Below are positions 1 through 11,901 of a stretch of DNA of 64,000 bases, piece after piece. Each line of letters starts with the position of its first letter. The first letter of the stretch is position 1. Both the position numbers and the translations under genes were made by a program. The notes under the pieces were generated by a model. It did not search any database. It was not told where the DNA came from and saw nothing but the letters and a program-made list of their open reading frames with translations. Source of the DNA: Theropithecus gelada (Eukaryota > Chordata > Mammalia > Primates > Cercopithecidae); contig NC_037671.1 in the NCBI RefSeq assembly GCF_003255815.1, positions 150,356,783 to 150,420,782 on the forward strand. The letters run 5' to 3'.

Positions 1-452
1 TTCCTCCCCTCCTGTCTTTATCTCTTGTTTTGTTTTTCTGTGCATTTCTTATTACACTTTGTCCCCTCAGAACTATGCCTTCTGTATACAAAGAACTACT
101 CTTCTCTATACTCTCCTTAAATATAGCAATGTACATATCACTCTGTCACACCCATCTTTAATTGTGACACTGTCTTCTTGAGGCCATTCCTATTTTATTT
201 CTCTCCCCCCACCCAACACACACAACTACATGATCCCTCTCTTGCCACTGGACTGTGAGGGTGTTGGGGGACTTTCTTATGCCTCCTTTGGGGCCGTTAA
301 CACTGTTTGTCTTGGGATACACCCAGTAACACTCTCATCTCTGCCTTATTTGTCTGTTGTCATTTACTGTCAGATCTTTTTGGTATTTATCTTTCTCACA
401 GGGTCTAGCCCTGTACCCAGCACCTACCAGTCATTCACTATGACTGAATAGC
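1..452 (+). repeat. Intronic/flanking sequence with L2-like fragment
   Basis: Positions 231-450 contain short phrases typical of the 3' part of LINE L2 in + orientation, such as ccctgtacccagcacctacc near 410-428, at high divergence. Nothing else is recognisable. The 73-codon frame in this stretch is not a gene. Confidence 0.4.
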
Positions 453-680
453 TAACATTTGCTGAATTTACCATGTACCAGAGACTGGTGTTCTCATGTA
501 ATCTCATAATTACCTTATGGAGTAGGTCGTGTTAACATCCTGACGGCAGATAAAGATGTTAAGCCTATAGATGTTATGTAACTTGCCCAAGGTCACATAA
601 CTATGTAGTGGTAGATCCACGTCTCAGCCCAGGTATGCCTGACCTCACAGCCCACACCCTTAAATCATTATGGCTGTGTT
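453..680 (-). repeat. MIR SINE
   Basis: The core acttgcccaaggtcacataact (571-592) and the following cctgacctcacagcc are the reverse complement of the MIR consensus. It is old and diverged. Confidence 0.8.
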
Positions 681-1937
681 TGTCAGTAAGCTATGTTGAA
701 TTGAATTTTCTAGAACCTATTAGTTCTCAATCTAATTGGAAATCACTGGCCTAAATGACAGAATGGTTAGAAATATCTTTAATAACTAAACGGATATTTT
801 CTGATTTTCAGTACAAAGGTATTAGGAACTTTGGAACAAACTAGAGAAGCTCTACTCTACCAGGGAACCTTGGGAATTCCCTACATACCGGCAAAAAATG
901 TCAGCAATCTCCTGAGCTTACCTTTTTGGAGTGTGGCAAGCATGTCTCTGTTATTGCCTCTCTAGATTCAGAGTTGAAGGCCCCAACAAGCAAAATTCTC
1001 CCAGCTTGGTCATTTCTATTGTAAAAGTGAAGACCTGGTTCTTGAGCCAGCAAGCACTTGTTCACACATATTTACTTCCGTTTTTCTTTATCATTTCAAA
1101 TAAAGTTTGCACAAACAAAATGGTTAGGGCTTCAGGTTTTGTCCTCACTCATTTTTGTGGTGTATTATACCAGTGAACATTCAACAGCCTTGCCTACTTG
1201 TTTTAATGTTTTACTTCTCACACATAAATGAAAATGGTAATGAATGAAAAGGAGAGTGGCCAAGGTTTCCAAGACGTAGCAAGATACAGGTTGGTTCATG
1301 GTTTGCAAATGTGATTTACCACCAAGTAAAGTCAAGTCAGATGTATCAACAACTGATACATGTAGAGTGTTCTAGGCCCAAGAAGAGAAGATGAGTTAGT
1401 TGGATTGGGGACCTCCTGGGTCTCTTCCCAAAGCAAGACAGGATCTAGTATCTAAGAATATGGTGGAGACCAAGAAAAGGGTCTTTTCTCAATAATTCTG
1501 CTGTTAGAACCATGCAACTGATTTTATTTGGGGAGTCAAAAATGACTTTTAGGTGGGGACATTATGGACTGAAATGATAAATGTAGCTTGACGGTCGTGA
1601 GACAAGAATTGTTCAGGTGTGGAGAACGGAGAATATGAAGTAAATTTAAATATAGAAGAACCAGAGAACAAGACTATTAATTACAACAATGAAAATGTTA
1701 TATGGTATTTATTAGTGTACTTACGGAATACTTGACAGACTAGATGGCCAAACTTTGACCATTTAAACTTAGGAAGTAGTTAAATTAGAGGCTATTTATT
1801 CATGTTTTAAATATTCTTTACTACATTTTAAAACTCAGTGATTTTTCTAAATCATTCTACGTCTTTTTAAAATACAATTTGCACATATATTTTCTGAACA
1901 AATCTGTTCTACAAAGAAGAATAGAATCAAAATTGAT
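681..1937. other. Intronic or flanking sequence without recognisable feature
   Basis: AT-rich sequence with frequent stops in all frames. The 81-codon frame at 931-1176 has no recognisable motif and no exon-like borders. I see no promoter, RNA gene or young repeat here. Confidence 0.4.
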
Positions 1938-1938
1938 T

Positions 1939-2231
1939 GGCCCAGTGCGATGGCTCATGCCTGTATTCCCAGCACTTTGGGAGGCTGAAGCAGGTGGATC
2001 ACCTGAGGTCAGGAGTTCAAGACCAGCCTGGCTAACATGGTAAAACCCTGTCTCTAATAAAACTACAGAAAATTAGCTGGGCGAGGTGCTGGACGCCTTT
2101 AATCCCAGCTACTCAGGAGGCAGAAGCAGAAGAATCGCTTGAACCCAGGAGGTGGACATTGCAGGGAGTTGAGATTGAGCCATTGTACTCCAGCCTGGGT
2201 GACAAGAGCGAACTCCATCTCAAAAAGAATT
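1939..2231 (+). mobile_element. Alu element (AluS-like)
   Basis: Full dimeric Alu reading + from cccagtgcgatggctcatgcc to a short A-rich tail at 2220-2226. Flanks share aattgat. A second Alu follows almost directly. Confidence 0.93.
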
Positions 2232-2240
2232 TTAATTGAT

Positions 2241-2532
2241 CAGCCAGACACAGTGGCTCATACCTGTAATCTCAGCATGTTGAGAGGCCTAGGTGGGAGG
2301 AGTGCTGGAGACCAGGAGTTTGAGACCAGCCTAGGCAACATAGTGAGACCCTGTCTCTACAAAAAAAAAAAAAAAAAAAAAAAAGCCAGACATGACAGCA
2401 CATGCCTGTAATCCTAGCTACTCAGGAGGGGAGGTGAAAAGATAGCTTGGGTATTGGAGGTTACAGTGAGCTATTACCATGCCATTCCAGCCTGAGCAAC
2501 AAAGCAAGATTCTGTCTCAAGAAAAACCCCAC
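2241..2532 (+). mobile_element. Alu element (AluJ-like, old)
   Basis: Older dimeric Alu with ggctcatacctgtaatctc near the start, a 24-base A-rich middle linker (2361-2384) and gattctgtctcaagaaaaa at the end. It sits in tandem behind the 1939-2231 copy. Confidence 0.9.
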
Positions 2533-3210
2533 AATTTTTTATAAAGCCAAACCACACATAAAATTGATTGATCTTACTTTTGAATGTGTGGAGTGACTTA
2601 AATCAAATCACTGTCATGGATAATTTGAGTGAAGTTATTAATCATTCCATTAATTTTTCCTGTGTATGTGAGAATATATTACTGTTGATTATGGCACCTG
2701 TGGTGCACGTACGTCATGATTTAGAGCTAGAAGAGCTTTTGTTATAGAAGTTGCTTAATACATAATATAAAGCAGATGAATTTTGATATTTCAGATTAAT
2801 TTTGTTAGCACAGCAGAAAGCTGAACGGTAATTTGGTTATTTTATTTTCAGAAGGTAATTGCAGCAGATGCTGGTAAGGTCACTGGGGACTGAGCAATTT
2901 CCATTTCAGTGGCTCCACCATCTTTTTTTTCTTCTAAGGGAGTTGGACAGGGAGGTAGTTCCTTCTACTGTGCCAAGTCAACTGCTGTCACTAGACAATG
3001 AGAGAAATTTAATTTTTTTAAACCACAACTCTAAGTTTATATAATCTGGATATTTTTATTTTAGAAGGGTAGATATATTTTAAATGTAAAAACAGGTATA
3101 TACACACACATATATATGCAAACATATTTTTCTTTGAAAAGAGTATGGATTTTTAAAATATAAAAATTAGTTGAAAGCCCACATATATTCATATTTAAGC
3201 ACACTTTATA
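2533..3210. other. AT-rich non-coding sequence
   Basis: No recognisable gene. It has a short TA/CA-rich patch near 3099-3120 and runs of T and A. The 61-codon frame at 2859-3044 lacks any supporting feature. Confidence 0.4.
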
Positions 3211-3227
3211 AGAAATGGCATTATTTT

Positions 3228-3532
3228 GGCTGGGCTCGGTGGCTCACACCTGTAATCTCAGCACTTTGGGAGGCCAAGGTGAGCGGATTGCCTGAGCTCA
3301 GGAGTTCGAGACCAGCCTGGACAACACAGTGAAACACCATCTCTACTAAAATAAAAAAAAAAATGTAGCCGGGCGTGGCGGCGTGCATCTGTAGTCCTGG
3401 CTACTCGGGAGGCTGAGGCAGGAGAATTGCATGAACCTGAGAGGCGGAGGTTGCAGTGAGCCAAGATCCCACCACTGCACTCCAGCCTGGAAGACAGAGC
3501 AAGACTCTGTCTCTAAAAAACAAACAAACAAA
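3228..3532 (+). mobile_element. Alu element (AluS-like)
   Basis: Complete Alu with an A tail that has become (CAAA)n. It is flanked by a 17-bp target-site duplication, agaaatggcattatttt (3211-3227) and agaaatgtcattatttt (3533-3549), with one mismatch. Confidence 0.96.
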
Positions 3533-3549
3533 AGAAATGTCATTATTTT

Positions 3550-3914
3550 CATGAATCATTGAAAATATAAAATAATAAAATTAATTGGGTTACAAATCCA
3601 ACATATGTAATCTTTACCTCCTTCTTCCTGTTTGTTTTTAATGCATAGGAAAACCTTTCTGGGATTTTGAATAAAGACCATTTTGGTTTTTATATTAGCT
3701 GATGCAACTAGATATTTAAGACTTCTCCCAGTTCTTTCATGTAATTAAATGTAAAAATTTATGTAATATTCTTTATCTTATGAGGAGAAACATATGCATT
3801 GCTTGCATCTCAAAGAGACTTTATGTGCCTGTGCCTATTAAGCCCAGAGGGTAGATTAGTGAACAAAACAAATATGATCCTTGCCAGTACAGGGAATACT
3901 TTTCACAAATCCAT
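3550..3914. other. AT-rich non-coding sequence
   Basis: I see no gene, RNA or clear repeat in this stretch between an Alu and an LTR relic. Confidence 0.4.
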
Positions 3915-4103
3915 TGCCTTAGTTCATTTTGTGTTGCTTTAACAGAATGTCACAGACTGGGTAATTTATAATGCACAGAAATTTATTTGGCTCACAGTTC
4001 TGGAGTCTGGGAAGTCCAAGAACATGGTGCCAGCATTTGACAAGGGCCTGCATGCTGTATCACCCCATGGTGGAAGGTGGGAGGGCAAGAAAGGGTGAGA
4101 GTG

Positions 4104-4414
4104 GGCCGGGCACGGTGGCTTATGCCTATAATCCCAGCACTTTGGGAGTCTGAGATGGGTGGATCATCTGAAGTCGGGAGTTCAAGACCAGCCTGACCAA
4201 CATGGAGAAACCCTGTCTCTACTAAAAATACAAAATTAACTGGACGTAGTGGTGCACACCTGTAATCTGGAGGCTGAGGCAGGAGAATTGCTTGAACCCT
4301 GGAGGCAGAGGTTGCGGTAAGCTGAGACCTGCCCCATTGCACTTCAGCATAGGCAACAGGAGCGAAACTCCATCACCAAAAAAAACAAAACAAAACAGAA
4401 TAAAAACAAACATT
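4104..4414 (+). mobile_element. Alu element inside an LTR
   Basis: Near-complete Alu with A-rich tail, flanked by a 10-bp direct repeat ggtgagagtg at 4094-4103 and 4415-4424. A small deletion removes part of the right-arm start. Confidence 0.95.
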
Positions 4415-4458
4415 GGTGAGAGTGAGCAAGCAAGAAAGTAAGAGAGGGCCAAACTCCC

Positions 4459-4608
4459 TTTTTTTGTTTTTTGGATTTTTTTTGAGGCAGAGTCTCGCTC
4501 TGTCGCCCAGGCTGGAGTGCAGTGGCGCGATCTCAGCTCACTGCAAGCTCCTCCTCCCGGGTTCACACCATTCTCCTGCCTCACCCTCCCGAGTAGCTGG
4601 GACTACAG
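4459..4608 (-). mobile_element. 5'-truncated Alu
   Basis: Reverse-strand Alu that begins with T-rich tail and gaggcagagtctcgctctg but ends after gctgggactacagg, so only about half the element is present. Similar flanks ccaactcac and ccaaactcc suggest a target-site duplication. Confidence 0.88.
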
Positions 4609-4797
4609 GCCCAACTCACTTTTATAAAAATGCACTCTTCTGATAACCAGCACACTCCCACAATAATAACATTTATCCATTAATGAGAATGGAACCCACC
4701 TGGCCTAATCACCGCTTAACAGTGCCACCTCTTAATTCTGTCACAATGGCAATTACATTTCAACATGAGTTTTGTAGGGAATATTCAAACCGTAGCA

Positions 4798-6194
4798 GAC
4801 AATAAAGAAGAACATAAAATCCATATGTCATTATAAATGGCTGTATTTGCTATGAGGGAAAACAACAAGACATCATAAAAGAGAAGTGCAAGAGTGGTAT
4901 CCACTTTAGACACAAGTTATGTTCAAGGACCTTTGGAGAAAAGGTCCTTTAATACTTTAAAGGTCATTTAATACTCATGTGTTAATGACTTTTAATGATC
5001 TTGGGTACAAGCAGGAGTTCACCAGGTAATCTGTGTGTTTAGGAGAAGGGATAGGGAGAGAGGGAAGGAAGGGAATATTCTAGGTAGGGAGAACCCTTAG
5101 ATGAAAAGTCCTTAAAGTGACAAAAAGCTTGGCAGCTCCCTGGATCTGCAGGATGGCCAGTGTTCTTGAACACAGTGCTTTTTTGGGAGAAATGCACAGG
5201 CAATGTGAAGAGGTAGGCTGAGGCAGGTCATGCAGGGCCTTTTTGGCCATGTTTAGGAATTTGGATTGATGGATGCTAGATGGATGGAGCTAGATGGATG
5301 GAGGTGCCATTAACTGGAATGAGAAAACTGGAAAAACAACTATTTTAAGAGGGTATCTCAAGAATTTAGTATGTTAAGTTTGAGATGCTTACAAGACAAC
5401 CACTAAATACACAACTGGGTATGTGTAAATCTGGAGTGAAAACAGGATCTGGACTGAGATGGAAATTTCAGAGTTGTTGGCCTCAGCCATGGGAAAGGAT
5501 GAGATCATATAGGGAGGGCATATAAAGTGAAAAAAGAACAGAACTAAGGAATGGGAACAGAATTGGGAAATTCCAACATTTGGTGGTCTAGTAGAGAAAG
5601 AGAAGTAGGATGAAATGCAGAAGAGAGAGAATCACTGCAGCTGAGAGAATAGAGAATTTCAAGGAGTGAGTGATCAGCAGGTTTGCAAGTAGCTGAGAGG
5701 TAAATTAAGATGAGGACTGCAAAGTATCCATTAAGATCGACACTTGGAGGTCGCTGATAATCGATTAGATAAAAGCAGTTTCAGCACAGTGGTGGGAGAA
5801 GCCAGTTTGATGTGAATAGGAGGTAAGGGAGTGAAGACCAAGCTTCTAGGCAATTCTTTTGGGAAATTGGCTGGGCAGGGAAGCCAAATATTCAGGCCTT
5901 GGCAAGAGGAAGATGTGGGAGTCAAGGAATGGTGAGATTTTGAAGATGGAAGAGGAAGATGAGGTATTAGAGGATGCTTGTTGGCTAATGAAGATGGTCC
6001 ATTAGAAAGGAATCCCTCAGGGATGTCTGCTTGAAGGCTGACGGTTACGTAATGCCATGAGGATATTAACAAAGCAGTGAGGCAGGCGAGGAGCCATACT
6101 GGGATACATGCACCTAGACTGGCTGTCTAGGGCCTGTAATATGTTTTAGGTTTACTTGTGCGGATTGGTGGCACTGTGGGCTCTCTTTTTTGAT
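4798..6194. other. Purine-rich non-coding sequence, possibly ancient repeat
   Basis: A G/A-rich region (about 5040-6000) with phrases such as catgcagggcctttttggcc that recur in old mammalian interspersed repeats; I cannot name the family. The 113-codon reverse frame at 5731-6072 is low-complexity Ser/Pro/Leu and looks like a shadow of this purine bias. Confidence 0.35.
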
Positions 6195-6385
6195 TGCACA
6201 CTCATGCTGTGCTAGGAGATTTACAAATATGACCTCACTATGGTATTAGTTTTCTCATTTTTATAGGCAAGGAAACAGGTTTGGAGTGGTTCAATAACTC
6301 CCCAAGTTCCACAGCTAGCAAATAATGGAGCCAGAGTCTCTTCCTACTTGTATCTAATTCCAAAGCCTTTATTCTTAACTACTAC
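6195..6385 (-). repeat. MIR SINE
   Basis: Contains reverse-complement MIR phrases: ttataggcaaggaaacagg and ccacagctagcaaataatgg. Diverged. Confidence 0.65.
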
Positions 6386-6820
6386 CTCCAAAGTGCCCTT
6401 TAAATGGAATGTAAAAATAATTAGAACATTCTCTTCCATAAGAGAATTTTTAATTGTAATATCTTGATGAAAACATGAATTTAGAAATTTTAGAATTTAT
6501 ATTTAAATTTTTAATCTCTAAAAATAAAATTTAAAAGTGTAGACATTTTTCCATAAAAAATTTTTATAACCATTGGTAGCAAATTATTACAGTATGTCCT
6601 CTTTATAATCCATGTCCAAAAGTATTCGAGCTCCTGTCTTAATTTTTTTTAGTAGAACTTTTACATATTATTTTAAGGGACAGATGTACAATGCTAGGAG
6701 TTAGAGCACCTTGGTGGTATTAAGTTTTAACTTATTAACAGGAATTTTTAAAATAAACTATGTGACTGAATTTTAATATATTAGTGTATTAGTGTAGTCA
6801 TGCTGTTATAAGTGAGGACC

Positions 6821-7116
6821 GGCCGGGCGCGGTGGCTCAAGCCTGTAATCCCAGCGCTTTGGGAGGCCGAGACGGGCGGATCACAAGGTCAGGAGATGGA
6901 GACCATCCTGGCTAACATGGTGAAACCCCGTCTCTACTAAAAAATACAAAAAACTAGCCGGGCGTGGTGGCGGGCGCCTGTAGTCCCAGCTTCTCGGGAG
7001 GCTGAGGCAGGAGAATGGCGTAAACCCGGGAGGCGGAGCTTGCAGTGAGCCGAGATCACGCCACTGCACTCCAGCCTGGGAGACAGAGGGAGACTCCATC
7101 TCGGAAAAAAAAAAAA
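6821..7116 (+). mobile_element. Young AluY, likely Old World monkey AluYR group
   Basis: Low-divergence AluY with ggctcaagcctgtaatccc, gagacgggcggatcac and aaaaaactagccgggcg, which I associate with cercopithecoid AluYR copies. The target-site duplication agtgaggacc at 6811-6820 and 7117-7126 is perfect. Confidence 0.95.
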
Positions 7117-7126
7117 AGTGAGGACC

Positions 7127-8043
7127 AATCATGTCTGTTTTAAATGAAGGATGCTAATCTTAAGGCTGTAAGCAGTGACATCTGTGTAGGAACTTGATAT
7201 GCAATGGTTTGTTGAGAATAGTTGCGTGTGCTGCAGCATCCTCTCCTACAAAGGAAGCCACTAGCAAAGACGTTCCTGTGTGTTTTCAAGTAAACAACCT
7301 GTGGTGAAGTGGTTATGTCTGTGTAGATCTGATAACAACTAGTAAATTTCTTTTCCTGCATTCACAATTCTAATTTAGTGCACTGTCTCACAGTGGCTTC
7401 AGCTTATAGTCATATCATATGAGGAACTTCCGTCCCCCTCTAAGAGTATAGAAGTACCAGGTAATATAGTAATAATGCCCTGGGATCCTAGAAGTAATTG
7501 AGAGATTAGAAAGAAAACACAGCATTTTCTTTTCCAAGTGTCAGGTTCATGTTAACTTGGTATTTTGCTTCTTCCACTTACCGCCTTAATACAGGCACCA
7601 TGCCTAATTTCAGAATTATAAATCTTTTAGTGGAAATACGGAGGTCATGCTAGATTTGGAATCTCCACTGCCTTTGACAAATAGAACGTTTTCAGCCTGG
7701 ACTTGAACTTTTCGAACTATAATAATGTCTCAAGGACCCTCAAGGCTGCTCATTTCTTGTCTGAAAAACTCTTGTTAGTGGGAAGTTGTTTTTAAATCTT
7801 TGGTTAAATTTTATTTCCTTTCAGCTTACTCTATTTATTCCGTGTTACTTCGAATCCATACAGAATAAATCCAATCCATCTTTCATATATTATCATTGCA
7901 TGTGTTTAAAGACAACCTCATGTTCTCCCTGAACCTTTTCCAGGATGAGTATCATAAGTTTCTAAATCTCTCCACCTAAGATGGAGTTTTCAGATTCTTT
8001 GCCATCTTAATATGACCTGATTAATGCAAGTATAAGAATATTA
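7127..8043. other. Non-coding sequence without recognisable feature
   Basis: Ordinary AT-rich intron-like sequence. The 73-codon reverse frame at 7140-7361 shows no domain or splice context. Confidence 0.4.
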
Positions 8044-8345
8044 GGCCAGGCAAGGTGGCTTACACCTGTAATCCCAGCACTTTGGGAGGCTGAGGTGGAA
8101 GGATTGCTTGAGGCCAGAAGTTCAAGATCAGCCTGGGCAACATAGTGAGACCCTGTGTCTACAAAAAAATTTTTTTAATTACCAGACATGGTGGTGAGCG
8201 CCTGTAGTCCCAGTTACTGGCAGCGACCTAGGGATTGGGGCACTGAGGTGGGAGGATTGCTGGAGCCCGAGATGTCAACGCTGCAGTGAGCTTTAATCAT
8301 GCCACTGCACTCCAGCTTGGGTGACAAAGTGAGACCCTGTGTCTA
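8044..8345 (+). mobile_element. AluJ-like element with tail converted to a TA/TG tract
   Basis: Old Alu with gggcaacatagtgagaccc diagnostic of older subfamilies. The right arm carries extra bases near cagcgacctagggattgg (8221-8238). Confidence 0.9.
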
Positions 8346-8380
8346 TATATATTTTTTATGTGTGTGTGTGTGTGTGTGTA
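8344..8380. repeat. TA/TG microsatellite
   Basis: Simple repeat (TA)n followed by about nine TG units at 8362-8379, derived from the tail of the adjacent Alu. Confidence 0.85.
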
Positions 8381-9999
8381 ATTATCCTTTACTTTTATTA
8401 AGAAAGCATCACATTTCATTATTATGTTCACAGCTTATGCTCATAGTGAGGGGGGAGAAGTGTTTTTTCATCTGAATTGGAATTTTGTCTTGTTTGTTTT
8501 CTATTATTCTATTTTCCAGGAATTTCGAAGCCTGATTTTTAACATTGAACATATTTTCTCCCTAGATTGCGTAAGATATGCAACTTGAATAGTGTGTATT
8601 ATGTTCTTATCCAAGAAGTTGATTAAAAGGCTGAATTGGAAAGCTTTATGCATTATGGCGTATTAGTACTGTCAGTACATGAAATAGTTATCGTTAAGTA
8701 TTTCAGTTTGCTATAAATCAATTTTCTCTAGGTTAACCAAATTCTCTAGTCCAGCTGCTTCCATCTTACCTTAAGAAAGGTAGTGACATTTTCAGGGGCC
8801 TTAGTGAAATCTTTCTATACTACCTCCTGTGACTGGCCCATCAATATGCCAAATCTAGCCCAACCAAAACAGATAATTATGTTCATTTAGAGTCACTCAT
8901 TTTAGTGTACCTCTAGTGGTTCCTGGAAGTCAATAATTTATCTTCAAATAATCACAAATGATTAATGAGCTATCAGTTTATTTTTCCGAAAGTTGATATC
9001 AAGCTACTCAGAGCATTTCCAAATTTGGCATTTCTTTTGAAAACCAGGTTGTTGTTGTTTTTTTCCTACTTCCGATTTTCTTTCTCTGTGATTCTTCTGA
9101 GATTACTGGTAATGCTACTGCAACTCAGAGGGTTGCTTTAACAGGACTAGAGACTTCATCCTGGATTTCACTTTCTTCTTAGCCATAGATATGTCATCCT
9201 TTTTAGTTTTTTGCCTATTCTCTTTGCTAAAGCTGAAAATAGGATTGAACTGGACCTGTTTTCTCTTTCTTACAGCTTAACTTCACCCAGTGGGCCTATT
9301 GCTTCTTGCCTCTTCAGCCTCTCGGCATCCTTATAATTTTCTCATTACTTTTCCTTTGCATTGTTTACAAACTTCTGCTCATGCTGAGCTTTCACTTTCT
9401 ATGCTTGTTCCTATAGACTTCTGTCATTTGCTTTTTACTTTTGTTTGAGCTCTATTATGTGCCTTCTCGCACTCCCCTATATGCCTACCCATTAGAAACT
9501 TGAGTTTATTGGGCTCTATTTGTTTCTTGAAATGCTTTCAGCGTTGGTTCTTCCACAGACTCATTTGTGGTGGAGTTGACAGAATTTGTTTTGGAAGAAC
9601 ATATTATCCCTCGTGAGCCATTTCTCTTATAGTCTCTGGCCATGAGATCGTACACATTCCATGTCCTTGCAAACATTTGTAGGAATGTACAATCTGATGT
9701 AATAACAAAATGCTTATATAGTAGCAGCAATGGGATAAATACTAGAAACGAGGTGACTGCCAAGTGCTAAGGGTATAGAGCAGAAGAAATGACTGTTGAA
9801 AAGATGCTGTATGTCATAAAAGAGGTGACTTGGCTGTCTTGAGATGTGAGTGAAAGTTTGCTATGAGGAAGGAAGAGAGTTTCAGGCAGAGAAGAGACAG
9901 TGTGCAGATGCATGGGCCCATGTTAGTGCATGGGATTTGCCTGTGACTGGGAGACTGAGAGAGATTCCTTATAATCTTTGAGAGAAGTCCATCGTTTGG
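8381..9999. other. Non-coding sequence
   Basis: No recognised gene. The reverse strand from 9000 to 9763 gives a Lys/Glu/Asn-rich conceptual translation with several stops, described under findings. No RNA gene is visible. Confidence 0.35.
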
Positions 10000-10010
10000 G
10001 TCAGTTCTTT

Positions 10011-10314
10011 TTTTTTTTTTTTTTTGACACAGAGTGTCACTCTGTTGCCCAGGCTGGAATACAATGGTACAATCTCGATTCACTGCAACCTCCGCCTCCC
10101 AGGTTCAAACAATTCTCCTGCCTCAGCCTCCCCCAGTAGCTGGGACTACAGGTGGGCGCCACCACTCCTTGCCAATTTTTGTATTTTTAATAGGGACGTG
10201 GTTTCGCTATGTTAGCCAGGCTGGTCTCGAACTCCTGATCTCAGATGATCTGCCCACTTTGGCCTACCAAAGTGCTGGGATTACAGGCGTGAGCCACCAT
10301 GCGGGCTTGTTTGC
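10011..10314 (-). mobile_element. Alu element (AluS-like)
   Basis: Reverse-strand Alu starting with a T tract and ending gtgagccaccatgcgggc. Imperfect duplication gtcagttcttt (10000-10010) and gtcaattcttt (10315-10325). Confidence 0.94.
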
Positions 10315-10325
10315 GTCAATTCTTT

Positions 10326-11541
10326 CACAGTGTTATCTGCTGTATACTTCTGTATCCTCCTTTTGATCGACAGTTAAAATCTTCACCTAGAAAATAAGAA
10401 GAAACATCATTGATCCAGATCTACAAGATTTCTACCAAGAATTTCAAAGGCACTAGGGAATCATTTCAGGTTTCTTCTGCGACAGTCAATCTCTTGATCA
10501 TGTGTCTGGACAATTTCCTCTTGAGTGATGGTTATGATAATTTTTAGGAGGCTCTCTACCACTTTGTCATTTTGTACGCTAAACCTGCCTAACCCTACCC
10601 AGCTCAAATTTTGGTTGCTTTTGTTCCCCTCCTAGGGAGCCCGCAAATACTTTACTCTCTTTTAACTACTTAAAGGGTGAACAAAACAAGCAGTAAATTA
10701 TTTTATTATTTGCTGGGCAAGAGGACACATACAGGTTCATTGGTAATGCTACCTAGAGATTGAAGTTTGCACCCTGGATAGGGGAAATGAGCTTGCAGCC
10801 TGGATAGAGGAAATGAGTCCATAAGGCCACAAATGATTGGTTTTAACTAGTTCCATTTTTCATGGGGCAGTGAAGGCCCTTAAGGGCCTAGCATACCAAG
10901 GATGCTCAAAGACCACAGTTTTATATCAGCTTTGGCTGGTGGGCTGTTCCAAATTCACAGCCAGTTACAGTGAAACACAGCACCAAGCTTACCTGCTGGG
11001 GAAGTGCTGCTACAAAGTGGATATTCTTTGGCAGGACACGGGTAGAACCGCTGGATCTCTCAGCCACCTTGTTATTTTCTGCAGCCTCGGCTGCTCTGGA
11101 TTTCAGGTCTGTGGGACATCGCCACTGTTGTGTCACAGCATGGCATGGTCTCCAGATCTCCTTTCTCCCCTGCCGTGTGTTCTGCCCACCAAAATCCTGT
11201 TACTGGTTTCAGTTTCTCTCTGGAATTTCAGAATAGTTTTCTTTCTTGCATATTAGGTAAGTTATTTTTCAACTTCCAGACATTATGCTTAATGAAACAT
11301 ATATTCAAAATGAAACTTCTGCTCCAGTTTGTGTTGCTGCAGAGTGAAACTATGGGCACTAGAAATTTGTGAATTTGAAGTCATAAATTGTGAGTGATTT
11401 GCATCGTTTAACCTCATCAAAGAGAAAATGAGAAATTAAGAAAAAAGTGGAAACCAGGACAGATAAATTTGCTTATTATGAAGATCACACATAAAACAGT
11501 TGAGTAGGCAGACAACTAAAACTCTTGGAAATAATGGGGCT
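10326..11541. other. Non-coding sequence with an unassigned GC-richer block
   Basis: Positions 10837-11260 are GC-richer than the surroundings and are open for 139 codons on + and 71 on -. I recognise neither product. The block may be an old LTR or pseudogene remnant. Confidence 0.35.
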
Positions 11542-11817
11542 GGCTGGGCTTGGTGGCTTACACCTGTAATCCCAGGACTTTGGGAGGCTGAGGTAGGCGC
11601 ATTACTTGAAGTCGGGAGTTTGAGACCAGCCTGGCCACATGGTGAAACCCTGTCTCTACTAAAAATACAAAAATTAGCCAGGTGTGACAGGCTCCTGTAA
11701 TCCCAACTACTCGGGAGGCTGAGGCAGGAGAATCGCTTGAACCCAGCAGGCAGAAGTTGCAGTCAGCTGAGATCACACCACTGCACTCCAGTGTAGGTAA
11801 CAGAGCAAGATTCTGTC
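11542..11817 (+). mobile_element. Alu element with GGGGA-expanded tail
   Basis: Near-complete + strand Alu ending gcaagattctgtcgaga. In place of an A tail it runs into a purine tract. Similar flanks aaataatgggg (11529-11539) and aataaatgagg (11891-11901) suggest the target duplication. Confidence 0.92.
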
Positions 11818-11890
11818 GAGAGGAGAGGGGAGGGGAGGGAAGAGGAGGGGAGGGGAGGGGAGGGAAGAGGGGGGGAGGGGAGGGGAGGGG
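11818..11890 (+). repeat. (GGGGA)n purine tract
   Basis: About 73 bases of G and A only, mostly gggga units with a few gaa interruptions and one run of seven G. Four or more G-runs separated by a single A fit the intramolecular G-quadruplex pattern on the + strand. Confidence 0.93.
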
Positions 11891-11901
11891 AATAAATGAG
11901 G

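Larger units (their letters stand above)
3915..4797 (-). mobile_element. MaLR-type LTR (MLT1/MST-like), split by two Alus
   Basis: The ends and core match the reverse complement of a mammalian MaLR LTR: gactgggtaatttataatg and ctcacagttctggagtctgg on the left, and caacatgagttttgtaggg on the right. Two later insertions, at 4104-4414 and 4459-4608, interrupt it. Exact subfamily is uncertain. No internal retroviral genes are seen. Confidence 0.75.
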
